This document shows, piece by piece, positions 33,215 to 41,979 of a DNA stretch of 64,000 nucleotides. The notes below the pieces were generated by a model that saw only the letters and a list, made by a program, of their open reading frames with translations, had not been told where the DNA came from and searched no databases. Source of the DNA: Ampullimonas aquatilis. Lineage in GTDB: Bacteria; Pseudomonadota; Gammaproteobacteria; Burkholderiales; Burkholderiaceae_D. Position 1 is the stretch's first letter. The number at the start of each line of letters is the position of its first letter. The position numbers and the translations under genes are program-made. Location: the NCBI RefSeq assembly GCF_049675895.1, contig NZ_CP183834.1, positions 496,001 to 560,000 on the forward strand, in the 5' to 3' direction.

Positions 33215-34861
33215 ATGTCGCTTGCCCAGAAGTTTTTTGCCCGCCCTTATTTCCATACTTTTGCCTTGTTGGTGGTTGCCTCGCTCCTGTGGGCAGTCTG
33301 GTACTTTGGCTTTGCGCAGCGTGATCAGCTTGAGTATCGGCTGGTGCCGGTGCAAAAGGGTGCCATCACGGCAACTGTTGCTGCATCGGGCACACTCAAC
33401 GCTGTGACCACGGTGACGGTGGGTACGCAGGTGTCAGGGCAGATCAAGGAGCTGTATGTTGACTTCAATAGTGAGGTGAAGCAGGGACAGTTGATTGCGC
33501 AGATTGATCCGCAAAATTTTGAATATCAGGTGAGCCAGAGTCAGGCCAATCTGGAGGCGGCGCGTTCTACCGTCAAAACGCAGGAGGCCAACATTGTTCT
33601 GCAGCAGGCCCAAGTGGCACAGGTGGACGTCAATCTGGCCAATGCCAAGCGTGATTACGAACGTAAGCAAATGCTGCTGGAAAAAAACTTCATCAGTCCG
33701 GCTGATCGGGACACGGCGCAGGCCACTTATAACGCTGCCCAGGCCCAATTGCGGGCGGCGCAGGCGCAGCTCGACGTGGTGCGCGCGCAGGCCAATAATG
33801 CGCGGGCATTAGTGCTGCAAAGCGAGGCGCAACTCTCGCAGGCACGGGTCAGTCTGGACAAAACCAAAATCATGGCACCGGTGAATGGCGTGGTGATCAA
33901 ACGCAGTGTGGAGCTGGGACAAACCGTGGCGGCGAGCCTGCAATCGCCGGAGTTGTTCATCATCGCCAAAGACTTGCGCGATATGCAGGTTGAAACCGCA
34001 ATCGATGAGTCAGACGTGGGCAAAATCAGGGTTGGCCAGGACGCTACCTTTACGGTGGATGCATTTAGTGGCCGCAGTTTTAGCGGCACAGTGAAGCAGA
34101 TCCGCAAGTCGGCTGCCAATGTGTCCAATGTGGTGACTTACACCGTCATCATCAGCGCCAATAACCCCAGTTTGTTGCTCTTGCCCGGCATGACGGCCAA
34201 TGTGCGCATTGTCACCGACACGCGCGACAATGTTCTCAAACTCAGCAACGCCGCTTTGCGCTACAAACCGGCCAAGGCCGATGCGGATAGTGCCGATGCC
34301 AATAAAGCTGCAGCAGCAGGTGGGGTAAATTCTGGTGGTGCCAATGCAGGTGCGAGTAGTGGCGGCAATGCTGGCAGCAAGCTGCGCGAACGCCTGATTA
34401 CCGAGCTGCATCCGGATGAAGCACAAAAGCAGCAGTTGGATACCATCTTTGAAGAACTGCGCGGCAAGATGATGGCACTGCGCGATGCGTCTGCTGAAGA
34501 TCGGCCCAAGCTGGCCGAGCGCAACCGCGCTGAAATGCGCAGCCGGATTGAGGCAATTCTCAAGCCCGAACAAAAAGCCCGCTATGCCGAATTGGTGGCC
34601 GAGCTGGATGGCCGTGCCGCCAGTGGTCGCGCGACTAATGGCAAAGTCTATGTGCTCGACAAGGACAACCAACCCAAAGTGGTTGCAGTGCGACTGGGTC
34701 TGAGCGATGGCACGATGACCGAGGTGTTGTCCAGTGAAGCCAATTTGCTTGCCGAGCAAACGCCGGTGATTACGGGTGTGCTCGACAAGGGCAGTAAGGC
34801 AGGCGCTAGCGCAGGTTCAGGCAGTAAACCCGCCAGCGCTGGCCCACGCATGCCATTCTGA
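33215..34861 (+). CDS. macA: MacA-type periplasmic adaptor with Spy/CpxP-like insert
   Basis: A 548-residue membrane fusion protein with one N-terminal membrane helix (about 15-33), so it is not a lipoprotein. The lipoyl halves are TVGTQVSGQIKELYVDFNSEVKQGQLIAQIDP and MAPVNGVVIKRSVELGQTV, on each side of a long coiled coil (about 105-215). The beta-barrel region follows to about 345. Then come a Gly/Ala/Ser linker (352-388) and a helical segment (about 389-466) with ELHPDEAQKQQLDTIFEEL and ILKPEQKARYAEL, which looks like the LTxxQ repeats of Spy/CpxP chaperones. The C-terminal barrel strand resumes after it. Typical MacA is about 370 residues. It precedes a split macB. Confidence 0.85.
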   Translation: MSLAQKFFARPYFHTFALLVVASLLWAVWYFGFAQRDQLEYRLVPVQKGAITATVAASGTLNAVTTVTVGTQVSGQIKELYVDFNSEVKQGQLIAQIDPQNFEYQVSQSQANLEAARSTVKTQEANIVLQQAQVAQVDVNLANAKRDYERKQMLLEKNFISPADRDTAQATYNAAQAQLRAAQAQLDVVRAQANNARALVLQSEAQLSQARVSLDKTKIMAPVNGVVIKRSVELGQTVAASLQSPELFIIAKDLRDMQVETAIDESDVGKIRVGQDATFTVDAFSGRSFSGTVKQIRKSAANVSNVVTYTVIISANNPSLLLLPGMTANVRIVTDTRDNVLKLSNAALRYKPAKADADSADANKAAAAGGVNSGGANAGASSGGNAGSKLRERLITELHPDEAQKQQLDTIFEELRGKMMALRDASAEDRPKLAERNRAEMRSRIEAILKPEQKARYAELVAELDGRAASGRATNGKVYVLDKDNQPKVVAVRLGLSDGTMTEVLSSEANLLAEQTPVITGVLDKGSKAGASAGSGSKPASAGPRMPF

Positions 34862-34970
34862 TCGGGGTAGCCAATGGCCTTGCGACAGATGCTGTGTTTT
34901 GTGGATACTGATAGGGACTATAAAAAATCACCCAGTATTTACGCACTCAAGATGTATTGTTTTGTTGTAT

Positions 34971-34990
34971 ACACCATCATAGTATGGTGT
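34971..34990 (+). repeat. Hairpin between macA and macB ATPase genes
   Basis: ACACCAT (34971-34977) and ATGGTGT (34984-34990) pair around CATAGT and are followed by four T. It may reduce read-through from macA or mark an internal boundary. Confidence 0.5.
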
Positions 34991-35049
34991 TTTCTGGCGA
35001 TTTTGAGAAGTATTCTGACGATTTCAAAAAAACCTGGCATGGAGCCTCT

Positions 35050-35835
35050 GTGAGCACGCTGATCAGCACCAAGGCTCTCGCCAAAACTTACCAGATGGGT
35101 GACAGCATCGTTCATGCGCTGGATGGTGTGAACATTGATATCGACAAGGGTGAATTTGTCGCCATCATGGGCGCCTCGGGTTCGGGCAAATCCACCTTCA
35201 TGAATCTGATTGGCTGCCTGGATCAGCCTTCGTCAGGTGAATATCTGCTCAACGGCCAAACGATCAGTACCCTGGACGCCGATGCGCTTGCGCAAATTCG
35301 CAATCAGCGGATTGGTTTTGTGTTTCAGAGTTTTAACCTGCTGCCGCGCACCAGTGCCCTGGAAAATGTGGAATTGCCATTGCTGTATGCCAGCCACGAT
35401 GATTCCGGCACAAGCCGTCGTAACAAGGCGGCCGCGCGCTTGCAGCAGGTGGGTCTGGGCACGCGCATGGATCATCAACCCAAGGAGCTGTCGGGTGGAC
35501 AGCAACAGCGGGTGGCAATTGCGCGGGCGCTGGTCAATGATCCCAGCCTGATTTTGGCGGATGAACCCACCGGTGCACTCGATTCAAAAACGAGTATCGA
35601 GATCATGGTCTTGCTGCAACAGCTCAATCACGATGGCATGACGGTGGTGATGGTCACCCATGAACCCGATATTGCTGCGTTTGCCGGACGGGTGATTACC
35701 TTCAAGGATGGCCAGGTCACCAGCGATCGGCATCAGTCACCGCAAGATGCGTTACTGGCCTTGCAAAGGCTGGAGCAGGGCAGTAATGCCGAGCGTCCCA
35801 CGCTGACGCTGATCAAACCGGAGCCAGTATTATGA
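35050..35835 (+). CDS. MacB-type ABC transporter ATPase (separate subunit)
   Basis: A 261-residue ATPase of the MacB/LolD/SalX group. Walker A is GASGSGKST, the signature LSGGQQQR, Walker B LILADEPTGALD, and the switch His is in VTHE. The start is GTG 35050 with GGAG five bases upstream; the open frame further upstream is not conserved. Its stop overlaps the permease start by four bases, so the two are translationally coupled. In E. coli MacB these two parts are fused in one 648-residue chain; here they are separate genes. Confidence 0.93.
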   Translation: MSTLISTKALAKTYQMGDSIVHALDGVNIDIDKGEFVAIMGASGSGKSTFMNLIGCLDQPSSGEYLLNGQTISTLDADALAQIRNQRIGFVFQSFNLLPRTSALENVELPLLYASHDDSGTSRRNKAAARLQQVGLGTRMDHQPKELSGGQQQRVAIARALVNDPSLILADEPTGALDSKTSIEIMVLLQQLNHDGMTVVMVTHEPDIAAFAGRVITFKDGQVTSDRHQSPQDALLALQRLEQGSNAERPTLTLIKPEPVL

Positions 35836-37064
35836 GCTTGCTGGCCACTTTACGCATTGCACTCAATGCACTGCGCATCAATAAACTGCGTTCAGCGCTG
35901 ACCATGCTCGGCATCATCATCGGTGTGGCCGCGGTGATTGTGATGATTGCGATTGGTACGGGCGCGCAGGAGCGGGTGAAGGAGCAGGTACGCAGTCTGG
36001 GCAGCAATATCATGATTGTTCTACCAGGCTCCATCTTGCAGTCTGGGGTGCGCCTGGGCAGCGGTGCCACACAGACGTTGACCGAAGACGACGCGCAGGC
36101 AATTCAGCGTGAAGTGCCCGAGGTACAGGTGGCATCGGGTACCAATCGCGGTAGTGCGCAGGTGGTGGCGGGCGGGAGCAATTGGGCCACCACGGTCTAT
36201 GGCATCACGCCGGAATTTTTGGATGTGCGGGAATGGGCGATCACCAGTGGTCGCGGTTTTGAGGCCGGTGAGTTATCCGGCTCGGGCAAAGTGGCGCTGA
36301 TTGGCCTGACTGTGGCACGGCAATTGTTTGGTGATGCTGATCCGCTTGATCAGCAGATTCGCATCAAGAATGTGCCGCATACCATCATCGGTGTGCTGGA
36401 TCGCAAAGGACAAAGCAGTCAGGGGCAGGATCAGGATGACGTGATCATGGTGCCGTTATCCACTGCCCGCAATCGACTCTTTGGACAAGGCCAGGGGCGG
36501 TTGCGGCGCGTCAGTACCATCCTGGTGAAAGTGCAGCAGGGGCAGGACATGAAGGTCGCCGAAAACAATATGCGCGATTTGTTGCGACAGCGCCATAAAT
36601 TGCAGGAACAGGCCGATGACGATTTTTCCATTCGCAATCTGTCCGAGCTGTTGCAGGTGCAGGAAGCCGCCAGCAATGTGATGGCGATTTTGCTGGCCTC
36701 GGTGGCTTCGGTTTCCCTGCTGGTGGGGGGCATTGGCATTATGAATATCATGCTGGTATCGGTGACTGAACGTACTCGCGAGATTGGCCTGCGCATGGCA
36801 GTGGGGGCACGCTCACGTGACATCCTGCTGCAATTTTTGGTGGAGGCACTCACACTCTCACTGATTGGCGGTATCGTCGGTATTGTGCTGGGTGTGGCCG
36901 GCACTTATGTGGTGGCACAGCTGGCATCCTGGCCTACGCAACTGCAATTCAAGGCAATTGCCCTTGCGGCAGGTTTTGCTGCGGCGATTGGCATTTTCTT
37001 CGGTTGGTATCCAGCACGTAAGGCTGCCAATCTTTTACCCATTCAGGCCTTGCGCTACGAATAA
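35832..37064 (+). CDS. MacB-type ABC transporter permease (separate subunit)
   Basis: A 410-residue protein with the MacB fold: one N-terminal helix (LRSALTMLGIIIGVAAVIVMIAIG), a large periplasmic domain (about 50-280), then three C-terminal helices around VGGIGIMNIMLVSVTERTREIGLRMAVGA, the family signature. Partners are the ATPase encoded just before and the MacA-type adaptor. Such mechanotransmission exporters use TolC to expel macrolides, peptides, toxins or siderophores; the cargo here is unknown. Confidence 0.93.
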   Translation: MSLLATLRIALNALRINKLRSALTMLGIIIGVAAVIVMIAIGTGAQERVKEQVRSLGSNIMIVLPGSILQSGVRLGSGATQTLTEDDAQAIQREVPEVQVASGTNRGSAQVVAGGSNWATTVYGITPEFLDVREWAITSGRGFEAGELSGSGKVALIGLTVARQLFGDADPLDQQIRIKNVPHTIIGVLDRKGQSSQGQDQDDVIMVPLSTARNRLFGQGQGRLRRVSTILVKVQQGQDMKVAENNMRDLLRQRHKLQEQADDDFSIRNLSELLQVQEAASNVMAILLASVASVSLLVGGIGIMNIMLVSVTERTREIGLRMAVGARSRDILLQFLVEALTLSLIGGIVGIVLGVAGTYVVAQLASWPTQLQFKAIALAAGFAAAIGIFFGWYPARKAANLLPIQALRYE

Positions 37065-37187
37065 TTCGCACAATCCAGACCTGATTTGCCAAAGCGGTAA
37101 ACTGGGCGAATCGCCAAGATGTTATCAAGTCATGCCACCCAAGTCGGGATTGCTTAGCATATAAAAAAGAACTTTAAGAGGAAATTT

Positions 37188-37811
37188 ATGAAGCATTCGC
37201 TCAGCCAGACCTTTACTGCTTGTACCTCACGGTTAGTCATGTTGTTGCTGGTCGGCATTTCAGCCAGTTGTGCCACCGGCACCATGTTGCCTGACGAAGT
37301 CACGTTTGGTACCAGTGTGCTGGAAGAAAAACTGGCTAAAAAATTTCCACTCGACAAGCGTATGCTGGAGTTGCTTGATGTTACTACCGGCAAACCTAAA
37401 TTACGGATGCTGCCTGACACCAACCGGGTCGGCCTGGATCTGGATGCCTCGTTTCATGGTGCCGGTGCATCGCTATTGGGAGGCAGTGATTCTATCGGTG
37501 GCAAACTGTCACTCAATAGTGGTTTGCGTTATGACAGTGATAGTCGTGCGATTGTGCTGGTGGAGCCCAAGGTTGAAAAAATCAGTATGGATAAGGTGGC
37601 TGGACAATCCGACTTTTTGACCGGCAAGGTCAAGATCATGCTGGGTATGTTGGTCGAACAAGCACTGGATGGTGCCGCCGTGCATACTTTTACCGAGGAA
37701 GAACTGACCAAATTCGGCAGCAAGATCGAGCCTGGCGATATTACGGTGCGACCTTATGGCATCAAAGTGGGTATCAAACAGCGCGATGCTGTGCCAGCTT
37801 CAACGAAGTAA
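37188..37811 (+). CDS. DUF1439 (YceB-like) lipoprotein
   Basis: A 207-residue protein with a leader ending VGISASC, a plausible lipobox with Cys28. The mature part matches the DUF1439 type: FGTSVLEEKLAKKFPLDKRMLELLDV, then a beta-rich region. The function of this family is not established. GAGGAA precedes the ATG. It lies downstream of the macB permease after a 123-base gap and may be its own unit. Confidence 0.8.
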   Translation: MKHSLSQTFTACTSRLVMLLLVGISASCATGTMLPDEVTFGTSVLEEKLAKKFPLDKRMLELLDVTTGKPKLRMLPDTNRVGLDLDASFHGAGASLLGGSDSIGGKLSLNSGLRYDSDSRAIVLVEPKVEKISMDKVAGQSDFLTGKVKIMLGMLVEQALDGAAVHTFTEEELTKFGSKIEPGDITVRPYGIKVGIKQRDAVPASTK

Positions 37812-37871
37812 AGATGATCAGTCTTGCCAGCTTGACAGGGCTCATTTGAAATTTAAATATTCAAATATTTT

Positions 37872-39887
37872 TTAGTGCGTGGTGTAATAGGTCACGGCTT
37901 TTTTGAGATGACCTTCTGTTGTGGCATCGACATTGATGAATTGCAGGCCAAAATGATTTTCCTTGGCGCCTTTTTTGATGGTGCGTACCACCTTGGCGGT
38001 TACGATAATGGGATGTTGATTCAAATATTCATCAAGCACATCGGTTGGTAACTTGATTTCCATTTGCAGATCATTACCCTCATTGAGCAAGATGTTCGTC
38101 GGTGCCACCAGTTGCAGTCCGCCCAGGCTGAAATCACGGGCCAGTGCGGCAAAGCGATGGCCATCCTGCCGGCTGGCGCTGATGTACAGACTATTTTTAA
38201 TACGACGATGACGACGTTTGTCGTTGGCGTATTCATCTTTCAACGCAATCGGCGCAAAGTGGAAAAAGCTGATTTTCTTTTGCAGCAGACTCACTGTTTC
38301 CTGCAAGGTATTGCTGATTGAATGTGTGACGCCCAAGGTTGAACTGCTGGTCCGCAAGGTATCAAACAGGCGTTCCAGACGCAGATGCAAATCGGTAAGC
38401 TGGGCAATTTGTTCATCTGATGCCAGCGAAATATCATGGCTGTAACGACTGCTTTCCTCAGCCTGATCGGCCATCTGTTCAATCGACTGACCATTTTGGC
38501 GAGCTTGAATTTGTACTCGTCCCACCATGGATGACATTTCAGTCATGGTTTCGAGCGTACTCTGTACACGTTCATGCAAACCGCCCACAATCTGCTCAAT
38601 CCGAATCGTTGCTTCGGCAGTGCGATTGGCCAGACTGCGCACCTCATCGGCCACCACCGCAAAGCCACGGCCCTGTTCACCTGCGCGGGCTGCTTCGATG
38701 GCCGCATTCAAGGCGAGCAGATTGGTCTGTTCGGCAATTTCCTTGATGCTCAAAACAATATGGTTGATTTCGTCACTGCGCTCAACCAGTTCTTTCACAG
38801 CCTGTTCCGTATGCAGTACCTTGTTGACGGTATGATCCATTTCATCAATGATGCCGTTCACCGATTGCATGCCCGCCTTGGCCAGATTTTTGACCGCCTC
38901 GGATTTGTTGTAGGCATTACCAGCCAAATCCTGTACCGAGCCGAGCAAGCCTTGCAGTGATTGCGTGGCGCTCGAAACCGACGTGGATTCATGATGCTGA
39001 GCTTCACTGGTGCCGCTGATTTCTGCGGAGATTGAGGTGACTTGATAGATCGATTGACCAATCTCACGGTTGGTATCCTTGATACCCTGAATGACCTGGG
39101 TGATCTGTGCCACCATTTCACGCATGCCCGATAGCAGGCTGGGCTGATTGCCGATGATTTCAATCTGTACATTGAGATTGCCTTGTGCCAGCTCTTGCAC
39201 TACTTCCAGTGCATAACTGGGCTCACCGCCCACCTGTTGCAACAAGGCACGACCTATCAATGTGATGACAGTCAGGATCAGCAGCAAGATAAACAGGAAC
39301 AAGATGCTCAAGCCAATACGCACCTTGTTCAAAAAGCGGGCTGCACCGGTTTCACGTTGTTCGTTTTCGGCATTGACCATCGTGACCAGCTGATCCACTG
39401 CTTGACGATGGTTGTCATACACGGCACTCATTTGCTTGAGTGCCGTATTGGCCTTCTCGATCTGGTGCGCCTCAATGGCTGGAATCAGCTCGCTATGTGC
39501 CAAGCTGTAAAACTGTTTACCCGTGGTTTGCACCGGGCCGATCACCAGAGATTTGATATTGCTGGTCAGCGGTGCTTCATTCCAAAATATCATCCGGTCA
39601 GCAAAATCCTTTTCCAGTTTGCCCAGGTATTGGATCAGTCTGGTTTGATTGGCCGTATCTTGATTCAAGACCAGTTCATGCACCGTCAGATTTGACTCAA
39701 TGATATACGCCGGGGGTGGCAGAATATCGGCGACCAGGTCTTTGCCCCGCACGATGTCGGTATAGAGTTCGCCATTGATTCGCAAGTGTTCGGTCACGAT
39801 CAGTGAAATGATGCCAAACAGGGCAAAGCCACTCAGCAGGATGGCGAGCATCACGGCAAATTGGGTTTTTAATTTCAATGGCTTCAT
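37872..39887 (-). CDS. Methyl-accepting chemotaxis protein with C-terminal PilZ domain
   Basis: A 671-residue receptor with two transmembrane helices (about 9-30 and 195-217) around a periplasmic helical-bundle sensor, a HAMP segment (LLQQVGGEPSYALEVV), and a signalling domain whose hairpin tip EIAEQTNLLALNAAIEAARAGEQGRGFAVVADEVR is typical. The last ~110 residues are a PilZ domain: RRHRRIKN carries the RxxxR motif and DFSLGG the (D/N)xSxxG motif, so cyclic-di-GMP binding is expected. This would join chemotaxis to c-di-GMP. ATG 39887 is preferred; ATG 39905 and a TTG upstream are possible. No strong ribosome-binding site is visible. Confidence 0.88.
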   Translation of the reverse strand: MKPLKLKTQFAVMLAILLSGFALFGIISLIVTEHLRINGELYTDIVRGKDLVADILPPPAYIIESNLTVHELVLNQDTANQTRLIQYLGKLEKDFADRMIFWNEAPLTSNIKSLVIGPVQTTGKQFYSLAHSELIPAIEAHQIEKANTALKQMSAVYDNHRQAVDQLVTMVNAENEQRETGAARFLNKVRIGLSILFLFILLLILTVITLIGRALLQQVGGEPSYALEVVQELAQGNLNVQIEIIGNQPSLLSGMREMVAQITQVIQGIKDTNREIGQSIYQVTSISAEISGTSEAQHHESTSVSSATQSLQGLLGSVQDLAGNAYNKSEAVKNLAKAGMQSVNGIIDEMDHTVNKVLHTEQAVKELVERSDEINHIVLSIKEIAEQTNLLALNAAIEAARAGEQGRGFAVVADEVRSLANRTAEATIRIEQIVGGLHERVQSTLETMTEMSSMVGRVQIQARQNGQSIEQMADQAEESSRYSHDISLASDEQIAQLTDLHLRLERLFDTLRTSSSTLGVTHSISNTLQETVSLLQKKISFFHFAPIALKDEYANDKRRHRRIKNSLYISASRQDGHRFAALARDFSLGGLQLVAPTNILLNEGNDLQMEIKLPTDVLDEYLNQHPIIVTAKVVRTIKKGAKENHFGLQFINVDATTEGHLKKAVTYYTTH

Positions 39888-40126
39888 TATGGTTGGCACG
39901 GGCATGCGGTTGGTGGGAGTCAATGGCTATTCTATAAACCAATGGCTGTTGACTTAACCTCGATTAACGCGGGAAAAGTCCTTTAAATAACCTTTCCGGG
40001 AGGAACATGATTGGCAAGTTGGTGGGCCTGCACCAACAGCTTGGCAAAGGATTTATCCAAATTCACACGCACTGCAACAAAGCCTTGCGATAATGGCGGC
40101 TTTCATCGTTAAACAGGGAGTCATTA

Positions 40127-40951
40127 GTGGACGTTGTATTGCTAATCAAGGCCATGATCATGGGCATCGTTGAAGGTTTGACCGAGTTTTTGCCTATTTC
40201 CAGTACCGGACATCTGATTCTGGCTGGTTCTCTGCTCAATTTCACCGGTGAAAAAGCCAAGGTATTTGAAATTGCGATTCAAACCGGTGCCATCTTTGCC
40301 GTGATACTGGTTTATTGGCAAAAACTATGCGACACCTTGCTGGGCTTGGGTTCACAGCCCAAGGCGCAACGTTTTGCACTCAACGTTTTTGTGGGATTTT
40401 TGCCGGCCGTGGTGTTGGGCTTGTTGTTTGGTAAAGCCATCAAGGCGCATTTGTTTACGCCCGAGGTAGTGGCCAGTACGTTTATTCTGGGTGGGTTGAT
40501 CATTATTTGGGCGGAACGCCGTAAAAATGTCGTAATACGCGTAGCTAGCGTCGATGATATGACGCTGATGGATGCTTTAAAAGTTGGTTTGGTGCAATGT
40601 CTGGCAATGATTCCTGGTACCAGCCGATCTGGTTCCAGCATTATTGGTGGCATGTTCTTGGGTTTGTCACGTCAGGCAGCGACTGATTTCAGCTTTTTTC
40701 TGGGTATTCCCACACTGATTGGTGCGGGTGTGTACAGCCTGTATAAAGAGCGCCATGCGCTGAGCATGGCGGACGCCCCCATGTTTCTGGTTGGGCTGGT
40801 CTTTTCTTTTATTGCTGCATGGTTGTGCGTGCGTTGGTTGTTGCGCTATGTGGCAACTCATGACTTTGTGCCATTTGCCTGGTACCGCATTGTGTTTGGT
40901 ATTGTGGTGCTGGTCACTTCCTACACCGGCTGGGTGGTCTGGGCTGATTAA
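40127..40951 (+). CDS. uppP: Undecaprenyl-diphosphatase
   Basis: A 274-residue polytopic membrane enzyme (BacA family) that recycles undecaprenyl diphosphate to the monophosphate for cell-wall synthesis. Both conserved blocks are present: EGLTEFLPISSTGHLIL near residue 15 and PGTSRSGSSIIGGMFLGLSR in the middle. The GTG start at 40127 follows AGGGAG with proper spacing. Confidence 0.96.
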   Translation: MDVVLLIKAMIMGIVEGLTEFLPISSTGHLILAGSLLNFTGEKAKVFEIAIQTGAIFAVILVYWQKLCDTLLGLGSQPKAQRFALNVFVGFLPAVVLGLLFGKAIKAHLFTPEVVASTFILGGLIIIWAERRKNVVIRVASVDDMTLMDALKVGLVQCLAMIPGTSRSGSSIIGGMFLGLSRQAATDFSFFLGIPTLIGAGVYSLYKERHALSMADAPMFLVGLVFSFIAAWLCVRWLLRYVATHDFVPFAWYRIVFGIVVLVTSYTGWVVWAD

Positions 40952-41015
40952 TCCTGCTTGATATAAAACGGCACTTAAACACTTAAAGCAGGGTGCCTAA
41001 AGACTACTCAACACG

Positions 41016-41043
41016 AGGCCTGATGTTTCCATCAGGCCTTTTT
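41016..41043 (+). terminator. Terminator after uppP, overlapping the end of trmB
   Basis: AGGCCTGATG (41016-41025) and CATCAGGCCT (41030-41039) are perfect 10-bp arms with a four-base loop and then five T. The trmB stop codon on the minus strand (41032-41034) lies inside the stem. Confidence 0.9.
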
Positions 41044-41763
41044 AGTAAAGACGACATCCCACACACCATGCCCCAACCGTAGACCACGTGCCTCAAATTT
41101 GGTGATTGGGCGATAGTCAGGCCGTGGTGCAAAACCATCCGCGGTATTTTGTAGCGCTGGTTCGGCCGATAACACTTCCAGCATTTGCTCGGCATATTCC
41201 TGCCAGTCGGTCGCACAATGCAAATAGCCACCGGGCGCAATCCGGCTGACCAGAAACTGGATAAATGGATTTTGAATCAGACGGCGTTTATTGTGCTTTT
41301 TCTTATGCCAGGGGTCTGGAAAAAAGATATGTACGCCTGCCAAACTATTGGGTGCAATCATGTGTTGCAAGACTTCCACGGCATCATGATGAACGATGCG
41401 CAGATTGCTGATCTGCTGTTCCTCGATACGCTTTAACAGTGCACCAACACCGGGTACATGGACTTCCACCCCAATAAAATTGCGCTCTGGCAGGTGAGTG
41501 GCAATATGGGCGGTGGTTTCACCCATGCCAAAACCGATTTCAAAAATGACCGGGTGGTCATTGCCAAAGAGTTGGGCGTAATCGAGTGCTGCTTCGTTAT
41601 AGGGCACGATGAAGTGCTCTGATAATGTGTCGAGTGCTTTTTGTTGGGCACCGGAAACCCGTCCGGTGCGGCGTACAAAACTGCGGATGCGACGCGGGTG
41701 AACCACATCGGCAGGTGCTTCCAAAGCCGTGTCGGGGCTCGGCAGGGGCGTTTCATTGGACAT
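41032..41763 (-). CDS. trmB: tRNA (guanine-N7-)-methyltransferase
   Basis: A 243-residue SAM-dependent enzyme that methylates G46 in the variable loop of tRNAs. It shows the SAM motif VIFEIGFGMGETTAHIA, the family blocks FFPDPWHKKKHNKRRLIQ and TKFEARGLRLGHGVWDV. ATG 41763 is chosen; a TTG 24 bases upstream is in frame. It is divergent from the tRNA-Gly gene, about 100 bases away. Confidence 0.95.
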   Translation of the reverse strand: MSNETPLPSPDTALEAPADVVHPRRIRSFVRRTGRVSGAQQKALDTLSEHFIVPYNEAALDYAQLFGNDHPVIFEIGFGMGETTAHIATHLPERNFIGVEVHVPGVGALLKRIEEQQISNLRIVHHDAVEVLQHMIAPNSLAGVHIFFPDPWHKKKHNKRRLIQNPFIQFLVSRIAPGGYLHCATDWQEYAEQMLEVLSAEPALQNTADGFAPRPDYRPITKFEARGLRLGHGVWDVVFTKKA

Positions 41764-41820
41764 ATTGATGCTCGCCAGAAGGCTCAAACAGAAAGCCGCG
41801 ATTGTAATTCACGCCAGACG

Positions 41821-41849
41821 CTGACTCGGCTAATATAGCTGACTATAAT
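41821..41849 (+). promoter_or_regulatory. Promoter of tRNA-Gly
   Basis: A TATAAT -10 box (41844-41849) lies 13 bases upstream of the mature tRNA. CTGACT (41821-41826) with a 17-base spacer could be the -35 element. Confidence 0.65.
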
Positions 41850-41861
41850 CGTGGCAATGAT

Positions 41862-41935
41862 GCGGGTATCGTATAGTGGCATTACCCGAGCTTCCCAAGC
41901 TCGTGAGGAGGGTTCGATTCCCTTTACCCGCTCCA
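41862..41935 (+). tRNA. tRNA-Gly (anticodon CCC)
   Basis: The 74-nt sequence folds into a cloverleaf: acceptor GCGGGTA / TACCCGC, anticodon arm CGAGC-TTCCCAA-GCTCG with anticodon CCC, TPsiC loop GGTTCGATTCC region, discriminator T and an encoded CCA. It reads GGG codons for glycine. Confidence 0.95.
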
Positions 41936-41979
41936 ACTCTTTACCGACTGCTGCTTGGCCATCCTTTCCAATTTTGCTG

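Noticed and set aside
34918..34990. Possible copy of the 73-nt element before the MacB ATPase gene
   Set aside because: It has a loosely similar right hairpin (AGTATGGTGT), but no AGTRC at positions 28-32 and no GGAGTAT at the left.
34957..35049. Longer N-terminus of the MacB-type ATPase
   Set aside because: The added residues are not conserved and cross the 34971-34990 hairpin; GTG 35050 has the better ribosome-binding site.
41851..41979. Extension of the oxygenase gene upstream through the tRNA
   Set aside because: It would translate the tRNA-Gly gene. The start at 41980 is the first ATG after the tRNA.
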